This document shows, piece by piece, positions 12,544 through 25,497 of a DNA stretch of 64,000 nucleotides. The stretch is taken from contig NC_044497.1 in NCBI RefSeq assembly GCF_902362185.1, forward strand, positions 56,523,326 through 56,587,325, given 5' to 3'. The stretch is from Chanos chanos. Lineage: Eukaryota; Chordata; Actinopteri; Gonorynchiformes; Chanidae. Made by a program: the position numbers and the translations under genes. The notes beneath the pieces were generated by a model. The model saw nothing but the letters and a program-made list of their open reading frames with translations, did no database searches and was not told the DNA's origin. Position 1 is the first letter of the stretch. Every line of letters starts with the position of its first letter.

Positions 12544-14381
12544 CACAGATTGCACAAAAGGGTGAATGGGAAGATTAGAAGAATAGGAGGAGGCAGAAAG
12601 GGGTGCACACACATACACACACTCACACGTGTTAAAGATCGACTCACACACACACACACACACACTCACACGTGTTAAAGAGCGACTCACACACACATAC
12701 ACACTCACACGTGTTAAAGATCGACTCACACATACGTGCAAATGTATCAGGCAGAACTCACAGACTGTGATTACATCTCACTGTGTCTCTCAACATGTCC
12801 TCGTACGTGATCAAATCTGTTCATTATTTAAATAATGCTCCTCTGAGCTGCTCTGGTCTGATGTTTTGCCTCTTAAGAGGCCTCGGTACTGTTCTGTTTC
12901 ACTGCTCTAACACGGAGCTGCCCTGAATCTAATCTGCAGCCTTGACTTTTTGGTCACTGGTAAGACCATGCCTCATGCTTTGGGTTAACACAGTGTGTTC
13001 TCTGCCCGCCCGCTGGGTCCTAGGACAGAGTCCTGGGCCTGCAGACAGATGGAGGACACTCATCCGTCCCCCGATGGGGATTGGAGGGTCAGCGTCTCGT
13101 AATGAAAAGGAGGTGTAAGCTAATCGTTTTGAGACGGGTTTCTGCCTCATTGGCCTCGCTGAGGAGCGCTCCTCTGGCAGAGGGGAGGTGCCAGGAGATG
13201 AGAAACTGGAGCAGGAGCTGAGGTTAAAGGGAGAGAGGGAGAGCTCAGATGTCAGAGGTCAGAAATCAGAGGTCGACCGTGACGTTCTGAGTCAGTGGAA
13301 ACTCATTAGCAATTTCCATCTCTCAGCCATCGCTCAGACAAACAACTTGCAAAAATGGTCCTTCATCTCAGAAGTGAGCATCATTACAAGCAATCGAAAA
13401 CGGTTTGGCTTTATGAGAGGGAACATTCGACACAGCCGTAATCAGTGCTGAGATTTTCTCTCCGCGGCAGCGGAGGGATTATCGTTCACGCGTTACGGAC
13501 ATGAGATGACGCGTCATGGCGTAACTGCACTCTTTAGCTGCGAGAGGTTTGTGTTTAAACGGACAGACTCTGATTCAGACTCGTTCACTAATGTCTTAAC
13601 GTGTGACTCTAAACTGTTTGGCTCCTCCTCCAGTGTGTGTCAAACTCACACCACCAGCTGTGTGATTCCAGTGCATTCATGTTTTTAACTGATTATTCTT
13701 CTTGGCTGCAGGACCGAGAGCTGAGACCAGAGGAGCTGGACGGTGAGTTTCGACATGTTTACAGACGACTTTGTCATCTCTCCTTCATTTCAGATACGTT
13801 GATCAGTCAAGAGCAAATAAGGGATTTTCTTTCATTAGATCTCAAAACTGTCATGTGGCTTTTTATGACCACCTCTTATCATATTTAACAGGCTTCAGAA
13901 AAAGAGCAAATGACGCAAAGCATCATGGGAAAGGACGTCATAATGAGAGTACAGCCCATTATTTTGGGTGATTTATGTCAGCGGTTTGATAAAATATTAA
14001 AGATAATATCTAAAATAATTGTATTTATCAGCGGCGGCAGCAGCAGCAGCATCATCATCATCAACAACAACAACAACAACAACAACAACAACCAGAACAG
14101 ACCTGTCCCAGTTAGGGTCCTTGTAGAATAGTGGGATTGGTATGTTCATGGGGGGAATTGGAGAGCTCCATGCTGTGGGACCCAGTGTGTTAAGGGCTCT
14201 CTATAGACCTTCACTGTGTTCTCATGCTAACATAGCCACTCACCCAACCTGTCAGCAAAACGTGTCTGCATTACAAACAGCATTCAAAAGGACGAGCCAT
14301 TTAAAAAGAGAAATATTCTCTCTCTCTCGGGCTCTCTCCCTCTCTCTCTCTCTCTCTTTCTCTCTCGGGCTCTCTCCCTCT

Positions 14382-14418
<37 letters not shown>

Positions 14419-14990
14419 ATGTTCACTCTCTCTGTCTCTTTCCCTTTCTCTCTCTCTCTCTTTCATGTTCACTCTCTCTCTCTCTCTTTCCCTTTCTCCC
14501 TCTCTCTGCCTCTCTGTTTGTCTCTCCTTTAATCTCACTCTCTTTCTCCCTCCCTCCCTGTGTCTCAGTTTCTCTTTCAATTTCCAATTTAATTCATTTA
14601 AGCCTTATTGGCATGATTTTAAAGAATGCCAAAGCCATGTGTGATACAGGTGATACATACAGTCAAAAACATACACAGTATACACAATGATCTCTCTCTC
14701 TGTCTGTGTGTCTCAGAGCTGCGGGAGGCCTTTAAGGAGTTTGATAAGGATAAGGACGGCTTCATCGGGTGTAAGGACCTGGGTAACTGCATGAGGACTA
14801 TGGGATACATGCCCACAGAGATGGAACTGATTGAGCTCAGCCAACAGATCAACATGAACTGTGAGTGTGCCCAGAGAGAGAGAGGGGGAGAGAGAGAGGG
14901 AGAGAGGGAGAGAGAGGGGGGAAGAGAGAGAGACAGGAGAGAGAGAGGACAGAGAGAGAGAGAGGGGAGAGAGAGAGAGGGAGAGAGGGG

Positions 14991-15030
<40 letters not shown>

Positions 15031-16769
15031 AGACTTTGCAGTATTACTCATGTTGGCCAAACGTTAATGAGCGGTGCTGTGTGTCGTCGTGACAGTGGGC
15101 GGGCACGTGGACTTTGAGGACTTCGTGGAGCTGATGGGACCCAAACTCCTGGCGGAGACTGCGGACATGATCGGCGTGAAGGAGCTGAGGGACGCGTTTA
15201 AGGAGGTGAGGTTTTAAAGGGGTCGCTGGACACGGCGGGGAAATGACGGCCTCCAGAGAACGGATGATACAGGACACGGTAGACCAAATCCAGCCCCATG
15301 ACCTCTCATGTCAACCAACCAGCGTGGTCTCTGATTGGCTGGAGGGAGAGCACAGTAAAGATCGACTGCTAATTACAAAGAGAGGGGGTGAAAACGAGGA
15401 GGACCTCAGGAAAAGACAGAAAGAAAATGATTGGAGAGAGGGCGTGAGAGTGTGACAGAGGATAAAGATACAGTGATGGAGCTTTGTGCAGAGAGAGTCA
15501 CAGTGATTGGGGGGGGGGGGGGGGGGGGGGGGGGGTTGAGTGAGGAGACATGAAGATTAATATGATTACATCAAGAACTGAACAGTTAAGTTCTCATAAG
15601 TGACAAGAAATATTGAGATGACTCTGCCTGCAGTTCTGTCTTTGAATTATAAACTAAAGCCTCATACAGTGGATCTGAGTCATTCAGGTGTTGAGTTATA
15701 AACTAAAGCGTCATACAACAGATCTGAGCCATTCAGGTGTTAAATTATAAACTACAGCCTCATACAGTGGGTCTGAGTCATCCAAGTGTTGAGTTATAAA
15801 CTAAAGCCTCATACAGTGGATCTGAGTCATTCAGGTGTTGAGTTATAAACTAAAGCGTCATACAGCAGGTCTGAGGCATTCAGGTGTTTTGGTGATGAAC
15901 TCCTCTTTAAGACTTATCCTTCATCCTCTCCCAGTTTGACACCAATGGTGACGGCCAGATCAGCACGGCAGAACTACGAGAGGCCATGAAGAAACTGTTA
16001 GGACAACAGGTAAAGACAAAGGACCAATCATCTGTCAGCGCGTGCTGCGTGTTAGTGTCGCCCCCCCCCCCCCCTCAAAAATGTATTGTGTCGCTTGTTT
16101 TCAGGTTGGTCACAGAGATCTAGAAGACATCTTACGGGATATTGATCTGAATGGAGATGGGCACGTAGACTTTGAAGGTAAGACTGAATAAGTCATGTTT
16201 TAATTTCTAATTCTAGAAGCAAAGCAGACTATGTTCCACTCTTTTGAATTAAACAGTCAGATGCGTCATTTTCGGTGAATCCTCGGTGAAAGGGTTGGTA
16301 TTCTGTGTGAACTGGTAAACCGTTCAGACCGGATCTTCCCTCGGTCCGAGTCTGAATCCGAGCAGTTTGGTTCCGGGCGATGCTGTCTCGGTGAGGAGGG
16401 GAAGGATGGCGGGACAAGAGCAGCAACACTCTCTGTCAGATTATCTCCAAACTGAGGGATTATGTCACCTCACAGATTACTCAGAGAGGGAAAAAATGTC
16501 CAGAGAGGCACGGGGACAAAAATAGCCAATCCAGTGAATCACACGGCACACGCTCACTCAGACACACGAACATCTCACAAAGACAGACCTTCTCTTACTC
16601 AGTCAGTCTTTTTTATTTTTGGGGGGGTCGGAGGTGGGGAGCAGAAAATGAATTGAACACTATTCATGTTCACATTTCCCTTCCTTCTTTCTCTCTTTCT
16701 TTCTTTCGTTCTTTCTTTCTTTCTGTCTTTCTTTCTTTTGCAGAGTTTGTGCGGATGATGTCCCGCTGA
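12234..16769 (+). CDS. cabp1: Calcium-binding protein 1 (CaBP1/caldendrin-like EF-hand sensor), 5'-partial
   Basis: Seven coding exons are readable: 12234-12392, 13712-13742, 14717-14860, 15096-15205, 15935-16009, 16105-16177 and 16744-16769 (TGA). All have GT/AG junctions and matching phases, giving 205 residues. The first visible exon encodes [19 protein letters not shown] followed by [10 protein letters not shown], as in long CaBP1. EF1 ([10 protein letters not shown]), EF3 ([10 protein letters not shown]) and EF4 ([10 protein letters not shown]) have complete Ca2+ loops. EF2 (around NMNLGGHVDF) lacks the acidic ligands, the hallmark of the CaBP family. The protein ends FVRMMSR, as in family members. 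CaBPs replace calmodulin on voltage-gated Ca2+ channels and IP3 receptors in neurons and sensory cells. From memory the core is closer to human CABP1 than to CABP2, but a fish cabp2 paralogue cannot be excluded. The first exon (MGNC-type myristoylation start) is missing and is probably left of the satellite. Confidence 0.88.
12415..12745. repeat. CA-rich microsatellite with triplicated spacer
   Basis: This tract in a cabp1 intron begins about 20 bp after the donor at 12392. It holds several (CA)n runs and three copies of a short non-CA word, CGTGTTAAAGAKCGACTCAC, near 12628, 12671 and 12710. ORFs on both strands here are low-complexity artefacts. Confidence 0.9.
12750..13711. other. cabp1 intron, no further feature seen
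   Basis: This is ordinary unique-looking sequence between the CA tract and the 31-nt exon at 13712-13742. No conserved exon, TE or RNA gene was recognised. Confidence 0.6.
14311..14575. repeat. CT-rich polypyrimidine tract upstream of cabp1 EF1 exon
   Basis: Long (CT)n with interspersed TTT, GGG and TGTT interruptions lies about 140 bp before the exon at 14717-14860. It is complementary in sequence class to the GA tract after the same exon (14868-15030). Confidence 0.95.
14577..14690. repeat. Possible dispersed teleost repeat fragment
   Basis: The words AATTTAATTCATTTAAGC and CTTATTGGCATGA, followed by ATGCCAAAGCC, resemble a widely dispersed fish repeat tail as I remember it. No ends or target duplications can be defined. 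Confidence 0.3.
14868..15030. repeat. GA-rich polypurine tract just after the cabp1 exon donor
   Basis: (GA)n with GGG interruptions starts 8 nt after the donor at 14860/14861. With the CT tract at 14311-14575 it makes a pair of complementary tracts around one 144-nt exon. Confidence 0.95.
15509..15535. repeat. Poly-G run of 27
   Basis: An uninterrupted run of 27 G lies in a cabp1 intron. It is G-quadruplex prone and likely length-variable or poorly resolved in assembly. Confidence 0.95.
15643..15888. repeat. 49-bp minisatellite, 5 copies, cabp1 intron
   Basis: Five copies of a 49-bp unit carry the words TTATAAACTAAAGC, CATACAGTGGATCTGAG and CATTCAGGTGTT, with several substitutions each. 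The array ends about 45 bp before the acceptor of the exon at 15935. It does not include the exon junction. Confidence 0.93.
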
Positions 16770-18660
16770 AGGGCAGAGGGGAGGATCGTACGACGGGGTT
16801 TCGGTCTGTGATTCTGTGAGAGAAAAGGGCAGAAAAGAGGAAAAGGGCAGAGACTTGCAGACTTGATCAGAGAAAGATCTGGAAAATAACCTCTTACCTC
16901 TCAGCTGTCCGACCAGCACTCTGCTGCAGCATCCAGCTCACAGGTCCACGCTCAGCGGGACACTCACATCACAACCACATCTCATCAAAACAAGACATGA
17001 AACACTGACATGTGGAAACCATATTTTCAAGCTTTCAGACATACGTTGTGACATGTTTTATTATTGTTATATGAAATTTTACTCAAATTGTTGTGATAAG
17101 TGTTACAGAGCTACTATCCCTGACCCCTGACCTCTAAGCCTAACCTTTAGTGCACACCCAAACCTTAACCATTAGAAACTTTTTTTTGTTTTTTCATATA
17201 AGCTCTTCTGTAGCATTGCTGAACTGAGCAAATGAACACGCTGAGATGAGGCTGAAAATGAAGATGAGTCGTGAAAAAGGAGAAATAGCAGCCTCCAATG
17301 GACAGAACATGGAATTGCAGCCGTGTCAAATATTGACATTTTTCTACACATACATATCTGAATACATTGAATCTTGATTTTTGACCACACATCAACAGTA
17401 GATGTCAGTTTTATCAAATCGGATAGAGTATTTCGTTGATAACATTTATAGCATGTTAAGAGCTGTCTGTTTAAAAGAGCTTTCACTCTATAAAGATTTG
17501 GGCTCTAGCATAATCACAATTACCAGTGTTTTCATATAGGTTGAGACAGATTAATTATTAACTGGGGAACTGTTTCCAGAGCTCTCATTCCATTCCAGGC
17601 ACTTGAAAGTTGATACATTATTTTTTTTTGGTATAGGTGCCCCATAAAAACTGCAATACTATTTGTATGTTTCTTACATGAAAATAATGATTAATGTTTG
17701 TATGTGTGTGAGACAATGAGTGTGTCTTTCAGTCTCCCTTTAATGACCTGCATCTATATTATTACAAAATCTATCTTACATATACATTTACAAAAGCATA
17801 TCTTTTTGATATTTATAATATGTAGATTCATGGCAAATGCTGGAAATTCTTTGTCATTATTTATTGTACATTGATATATTTGCACTGACGCACTTCGACA
17901 TGTTATATTACTTTACAAAACAACTTGTATAAATGGATACATTTACAGATAACACAATACCTATAGGTTTTAGCTCTGTGTGGCAAGCACAAAAATAAGC
18001 ATCTCTTGTTGTTGGGACAACAGTAGCTAGGATCCGATTTAGCGCGACGCACACTGTAATCGCATGATTACTTGTGCTACCATAATAGTGTAGCTATAGT
18101 GAGTACGCATCCCTTTGAGATTTTGGGGGCATCACTGTCCTCCCTTGTAACTACGTTTTGTCTCCATGGCACAGTAGTTTGTGTGTTCAACTTCAGTGGA
18201 TTCCGGTAATACACAAATGAGTACCTCTGATTACCTCAATTCGCTGTAAGTTTCAAGACTTCGGCACTGTGGAAAGTTTGCATGTCTGTGTGCATGCATG
18301 CGTGCGTGCGTGCGTGTGTGTGTGAGCGTGTGCGCGTGAGCGTGTATGGAGCTTGTTTCTCTTACAAAATATTTTACTTGTGATAATCTGTCTGAACTGT
18401 GATTCTATGCATGCTGAAAAATAAGATGTTTGTAGTCATGTATAGATTTCATTAAAAAGTTTCTTGGGACTTTATCGAGCATTGGGTATTCGTTTTTCCC
18501 TCTGGCTATGCTAATTTGAAAATTTCACTTCAGAAACGGGTTTCTGCATAAACAAGAATTTTCTTCAGATTGAGAGGCTGAAGGCGTAAGACTGAAATGA
18601 AGGAAGCTAGGGAGTAAAAAGCGCCTCAGTGACAGAATAAAAGTTTTTAAGTCTGAAACA
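16770..18660 (+). other. cabp1 3' UTR and candidate poly(A) signals
   Basis: No coding sequence follows the stop at 16767-16769. The region is AT-rich, with ATTAAA at 18451-18456 and AATAAA at 18636-18641 as candidate cleavage signals. A short TGCATGCATGCGTGCG tract sits near 18294. The true 3' end cannot be fixed from sequence. Confidence 0.5.
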
Positions 18661-20455
18661 AAATTTGTGTGTCATGCCTAAATTTTGCTAGGCTGGCACG
18701 CGTCACTCTCGGGAACGTAGCGCCGGCCTGTGGTAAACGAAGGTTTCACAGAGACGAAAAAAGCTACGTCAAAATGCCTCAGGAGATATAAGACCGCGCT
18801 ATTTGTTTGCTAAAAGGCACATAAATTATAAGAACTACACAGGACTAAGAGAAGTTACAGTCCACCCAAGTTTTACAGGTTGTTGCAGACAGTCTCGTGC
18901 TTCCGACATAATTAAGGTAATGTTCAGTCCACCAGATTTTCTGTTAGTGAGTAATTTACTCCCGCAAAAACATCGGAGACTCCAATTTTCCCGAAGAGAT
19001 GGCTGATTCCAGAACAGGGAATGAACCTTCGTCTCTTCAGGACCCTGGACAGCAGAAAAAATGACGCCTCGGTCAGTAGCTATGGCCAGTAGTTTAGCTG
19101 AGTGAGTGAGTGAGTGAATTGGTTAGTGTAAATTATTTTAAGAACACTCTGCACCGTGACTGTATTTCATAATTGGAGGAAAACAAGTCGTGTGAAACCA
19201 TGAAAGCCGATGCAGCCAAAGAGATGCACAGGTCTGTAAGTGGTAAAGATTGCATCTTTAAGCCGACTGTCTATTAACGTTACTGAAAAAAAACCCCGAT
19301 ACAATCATCGCAGTAAAGGCTACACTGCTGTTTCAAAGCTAATTTCACAGAATTCATCGCTGATCAGACGGGGCGATACAGGAGTTGTAACCCGGAAATG
19401 AATGGGTATCTCATTGCAGCAACTGCTGACGAATTTCGGGAATTCTGGTAGTGTATTTCGTCCTGCGCTGCTCCTTTTGGACGTGGTCTCACTGTCATTG
19501 TTATCATACTGTAATAAACTAAGTGTCTTTCGCAATCAGCGATACACTGAGACAACACAGCGCTCACTGATGCGATTTTAACGCAGCTGGTAAGTGAACC
19601 GCTGCTGATTCGACTTAGCTAACGTAACAGCTATCATAACTGGAAGTGGTTTAGCTTTAGCATGTAGCTGGAGCGCTTGTTAGACTAATTAATCAGTTTA
19701 ACGTCTGAGTTGCTTTTAGGGTGCCTAACAGTTCTGTTAGGTAGAATCAACATCGCGCTGTAGACGTTCTCTTCATAGTATCGAAACAGACTAGTAATTG
19801 TTGGCGGGTTTACACCGGAGAGGCTATTTAGCTTTCTGTGATGTACACGGATCTGTGTAGCTAACACACCGTTAGCTCCACCTAATTGTTTTTCCATGTG
19901 TTTGGCTACTGAGATACCACTCTGCTAACATGCTAACAAAAGCGTGTTCCAGCTTCCCCGGGTCTTAACGCAGTTAAGGCAGCTAGACGTTTTAGCCTGC
20001 AAGGGCTAAATGTGTGTTTTTCCGACTATTCATCACGTTAGTGTCTTAATATTTAAGAACTGTCACTTAAATTAAAATGACACTAATAAACGTTCCTTTG
20101 TGACTGTCTGATGCTCATGAGCGGTGTTTCTTGTTTTAGACCTGGCACGTAGAAGGACACGGCGTCTCCTGGAGGAGAGCTTTGCAGAACCCACTGTCAC
20201 CGTTTTTTTTTTTTTGAAAGGACTGCTAAAATTAGCTTAGATGTTATGAGCATAGATGGAGTCCGTAAGGAACCATATAGATCCCTAGGTTCATGGATTT
20301 TGTCTTTCACGGTTCCCGCCTAGCCGGCCCGTTAGCCCTGATGCACTCACGGCAGATTCAGAACCTCGGGCTGTAGAGGGTCCGGACGGAGCCGCGTCAC
20401 ATCAGAGTCAGAAGCGACCTCTCCCGACCCGATAAGTCGCACCTCAGCCGCCGAG
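18661..20455 (+). promoter_or_regulatory. gpat4 upstream region and 5' UTR
   Basis: This interval between cabp1 and the gpat4 start codon should contain the promoter and untranslated first exon. An acceptor-like TTGTTTTAG ends at 20139, so the start-codon exon may run from about 20140. The last 180 bp before the ATG are CpG-rich. I could not place the transcription start. Short ORFs here have no recognisable product. Confidence 0.45.
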
Positions 20456-22927
20456 ATGGACTCCTACCTCTTCCCCTTTGACAACCTGCTATGCATGCTA
20501 CTGGGCATCTCCTTCACCGTATGGATTACGCTCCTGCTGGTTTTCATCATTGTCCCGGCCATATTCGGACTTTCTTTTGGGATCCGCAGACTCTATATGA
20601 AGACGTTGCTGAAGATCTTTGAGGTGGGTGCTATTGTCATTTTGTCACAATGACTAAGTTTGTTTGTGTGTGCGTGTGCGTGCGTGTGTGTGTGTGTGTT
20701 TTATCATGGCTCGTGGGCCGCTTGCTGAGAGTGTATTTTGAATAGTGTTATTGTGATGATTGCCACAGCCAGACAGCACTGGCTCCTGTTACCTCTCTGA
20801 TGGCCAACGTTAAAGACAAACTGTGAACTCAGCACTTTTCCTCCAAAACAGCCCTGAGCTGAGAATAGTGTGTGTGTGTGTGTGAATGGGAGAGATGCCC
20901 ACTGGGCATGCCCCTGGCGCCACTTGTCATCACACTGTTTATAATGGTTGGCATTTGTTTGAAGTATTTTGAAGGGCATCCATAAAACTTGTTTACTTTT
21001 GCTGGTGCCTGTTTGGCAGAATGCCAGTTTCCCAACACGTCAGTTTTATGACAGTTGCTTGTTCTGAGTTTGAGTTATGACAGGTTGTGTGGGACCATGA
21101 GCTGGAGAGTGTTGATGCGTGCGTGTGTGTGTGCGCGCGCGTGTGTGTGTGTGCGCGCGCGTGTGTGTGTGTGCGCGCGTGTGTGTGTGTGTATGTAAGA
21201 GTGAGTTAGTGATGAAATTTGGCATGAGTCCAGCGTGTATGAGTGAGTGAGAGTAAGAATGTATGTGTGTGTGTGAGTGACCCCCCCCCCCCCGCCCGTT
21301 ATCTCACTTAACGTACGCATGCAAATTCTTTCACCTGTGTGCCACTTACAGGATGTCTTCATTAACGAGAAAACCTCCAGAGCGAGATTTGGAGACCAGA
21401 TGATGAAATCAAGTTAACATTCCTCCCTTTTCCTCTTTGGATGGCTGTGCACAGAAGCTTTAGACAGTTGAGTTTAATGAAGAAATGTGATGGTGTTTTC
21501 GCCTGTGTCTCCGCACTGTCTTAGGATGTTTAAATGTGTATAGGTGCACGTTGTGGGAGTGAGTGGTAAACTGACTGGTGTTACTGGAGTGAGCGGTAAA
21601 CTGACTGGTGGAACTGGAATGAGGAGGCAGGCGACTGATATGGTTAGAGACATGCTGATAACGAGTTACGGAGTTGTCCTCTGGCCGAGAGATGAGCACT
21701 CCCTGACCTCCCGTTGTGCTCCACTGTGAACCCCAGACGACCCCTCCTCCTTTACTCCCTAACCTTTAACCTCTTACGTAAGAGGCTGTTTATTTTTCTC
21801 ACTGTCCTGTTGATGCGTGTTTCAGCGCTCGACGTGTTCACTCCCCGTCGTCCTCCCAGAGGCCTGGAAAACTCGTTGCCAACTGTGCCGTTTGCTTCCA
21901 CTGTGTCTCTCCCTCATTCCCTTAACTTCCCCCTGATGAGTTAGGATTTGGCTTGTTTTTGTTTGTTTGTTTGTTTTTGTTTGTTTGTTTGTTTTTGATT
22001 GTTTGTTTGATTTCTGACTCATGTTTGTGAGAAGCGCGTGACTCAGTCGTCACATCCACGGAGGTGACGGTCGTCTCGCCGTGCTGTGCGTTTCGTCATG
22101 GACTGCAGTAGCAGCCCTTGGCCTAAGGCAGCTTAAAGAAGCCTTAATGTCTGATTATAGGCCCGTAAAAAGAGGGAGCCGACATAGGCCGACGCAGACA
22201 CGGGTCACTGAACTCTGAGGACTTTAACGCGGTCCATTCTTTTAGGAGAGGCCCAAGAGTCTGTGACAGCCCGCCCCTAGAGAATCGCGTGAACGGATGA
22301 GGCATTTGTTTTCTTCTGTGATCTCTCTCTCTCTCCCTCTCTGTGCCATGCCCAAAAGCCTTAAAGGACTTGTGTTACACATTATCTCCCTGCCAACTCT
22401 ACATTCCAGCCAGAACAGCCTCTTAAAACCAGACAGCATTTTTTTGGTTGTGTGTGCGTGTGTGTGTGTGTGTGGGACTTGCTTTGGGCAATCCCATACA
22501 AATTGTTTTAAGTTGTTTTGTATCAAAAATGCTTTGGCAAATCTAGGTCGGCGTTGCTTATTTAACAGTATCAGTGGGTTTGTGAATAGGAAGTCATGGC
22601 TGCAGCTTTGTTTAACATGGTCTTCTTCTTTTTTTCTTTTTTTTTTTCGGTCAGTGGGCAACTTTGAGGATGGAGAGAGGTGCGAGAGAGAAGAATCAAC
22701 ACCTGTACAAACCCTATAGCAATGGTAAGATAGAGCAAATACGTTATAGCACCAACACATAAAGTCTATGAGGGTAATTCTGTTGGCTTTTGAATTTACA
22801 TTCTCTGTTTTCTCTCTGTCTGTCATGCCTTCTCTCTCTCTCCCTTTGCCTGTCTCTCTTACTGTCTGTCTGTCTCTCTCACTGCCCATTTGTCTCCCTG
22901 CCTGTCGCTCTCTCTCTGCTTGTCTTG

Positions 22928-23021
<94 letters not shown>

Positions 23022-23022
23022 G

Positions 23023-23055
<33 letters not shown>

Positions 23056-25204
23056 GTGTCTGTCTCTCTCTGCCTGTCTGTCTGTGATCAGGGATCATTG
23101 CTAAAGAGCCGGCGTCTCTGGAGCAGGAGATTCAGGAGATGCGGCGGAGCGGGCAGGGCGGCGAGCCCGAGTTCGACATGTCCGACATCTTCTACTTCTG
23201 CCGGCGCGGCGTGGAGAGCATCGTGGACGACGAGGTCACCAAGCGCTTCACGGCCGAGGAGCTGGAGTCCTGGAACCTCCTGACCCGCAGCAACTACAAC
23301 TTCAACCACGTCAGCGCCCGTCTGACGGTGCTGTGGGGCCTTGGGGTGCTGATCCGATACGGGCTGCTGCTCCCACTCAGGTCAGCCTGCAGTCGCAAAA
23401 CAAACGCACCAAACAGGTAGACGGGACGGTGGGAGGATGGGGGCGGTGAGGGAGCGGATGGAAAGAGGAGCGCTGGAGCAGAACGGTGGAGTCATGGCTG
23501 ACTGGGCAGTTTCAGAGGAGTCTTGTTGTGAGATTAAAGCGGATTCGTGTACGAAGGGGACGGTGGAGTGTTTAAATCTGAACGACTCCTCACAGGCTGA
23601 TGCGCCTGAGAGACGGAGCTGAATGCCTGGCGTTGAAAAGACCGCTCAGTCATTCCTGTCTTCACAGGTTTATAAATGTCCAAAAAACCCCCCAGCTTAT
23701 TCTTGGAGAGTCATTCATGTGCCATGGGGGTGGTGCTGTTGTAGAAAACGGCACGGCGGCGGAGTTTTCATGGGGCTGTTAACGCCAGTGCAGATGTCTG
23801 CAATTCGCTGCCGAGGCAGAATTTTAATGCCCGTTGTCTCTCTGAATCTCTGAGGTGTGTTTCACGTAAGCACGGCAACCCTCAGTCCAGTCCATAAAGC
23901 TCCAGCCCCCCCCCCGGGCGATACACTGGGCTGAGCTGAGCTGGCGCCCCTGGTGAAAACGGATGAGAGAAACACCGCGCAGGGAACTGGGAGTTAGGAG
24001 GAAGGGTTAGGTAAAGCACCGTTTTAGGACCGATTTGTTTTTAGGACTCGTCTGTCAACATTTCTTACAATATTCGCATGATATTACGGACTCTTTCTTT
24101 CTTTAAATATGTTTCCGTGGCGATTGACACACAGATAGGTGGATAGCCATTTTTGTGAGGATATGGTCCGTGTTGAGTTGCCATTGTTGTGAGGATAGGG
24201 TTCGTGTTGAGTTGCCATTGTTGTGAGGATAGGGTTCGTGTTGAGTTGCCATTGTTGTGAGGATAGGGTTCGTGTTGAGTTGCCATTGTTGTGAGGATAG
24301 GGTTCGTGTTGAGTTGCCATTGTTGTGAGGATAGGGTTCGTGTTGAGTTGCCATTGTTGTGAGGATAGGGTTCGTGTTGAGTGGAAGTGTCTTAGTTTTG
24401 GCCTGTGGTTTTGTCTGGTGTCTTTAGAGTGACGTTGGCCTGTGGTTTTGTCTGGTGTCTTTAGGGTGACGTTGGCCTGTGGTTTTGTCTGGTGTCTTTA
24501 GGGTGACGTTGGCCTGTGGTTTTGTCTCTCGTGTCTTTAGGGTGACGTTGGCCTGTGGTTTTGTCTGGTGTCTTTAGAGTGACGTTGGCCTGTGGTTTTG
24601 TCTGGTGTCTTTAGGGTGACGTTGGCCTGTGGTTTTGTCTGGTGTCTTTAGGGTGACGTTGGCCTGTGGTTTTGTCTGGTGTCTTTAGGGTGACTTTGGC
24701 CTGTGGTTTTGTCTCTGGTGTCTTTAGGGTGACGTTGGCCTGTGGTTTTGTCTGGTGTCTTTAGGGTGACGTTGGCCTGTGGTTTTGTCTCTCGTGTCTT
24801 TAGGGTGACGTTGGCCTTCACAGGGGTTGGTCTCCTGGTCGTCTTGACCTCCATCATCGGACTGTTGCCAAACGGAAGGTAAGACACCTGCTGACGTCAA
24901 CACAGCGAGACAGTCAGACATTTACACAGGAAGTGAAACGTTTTCCTCTTCCTGTCCAGGATGAAGAACTTGCTCAGTCAGAAGGCACATCTGATGTGTT
25001 ATCGTATCTGTGTCAGAGCTCTCACAGCCATCATAACATACCACGACAGGTAAGTCACCCCACCTACACACACACACACCACCTACACACACACACACAC
25101 ACACACCACCAACACACACTTTACCTAAACACAATCTACCTACGCACGCACACACACACACCACCTACACACACACACACAAACTTTACCTACACACACC
25201 CCAC

Positions 25205-25239
<35 letters not shown>

Positions 25240-25462
25240 ACCTACACACACACACACGCGCACCCACACACACACACACACACTCTACCTACACATCTGT
25301 GTAAGAGCTCTCATAGCCATCATAACATACCACGACAGGTAAGTCACCCCACCTACACACACACCACCTACACACACACACACACACCACCTACACACAC
25401 TTTACCTAAACACAATCTACCTACGCACGCACACACACACCACCTACACACACACGCACTAC

Positions 25463-25497
<35 letters not shown>

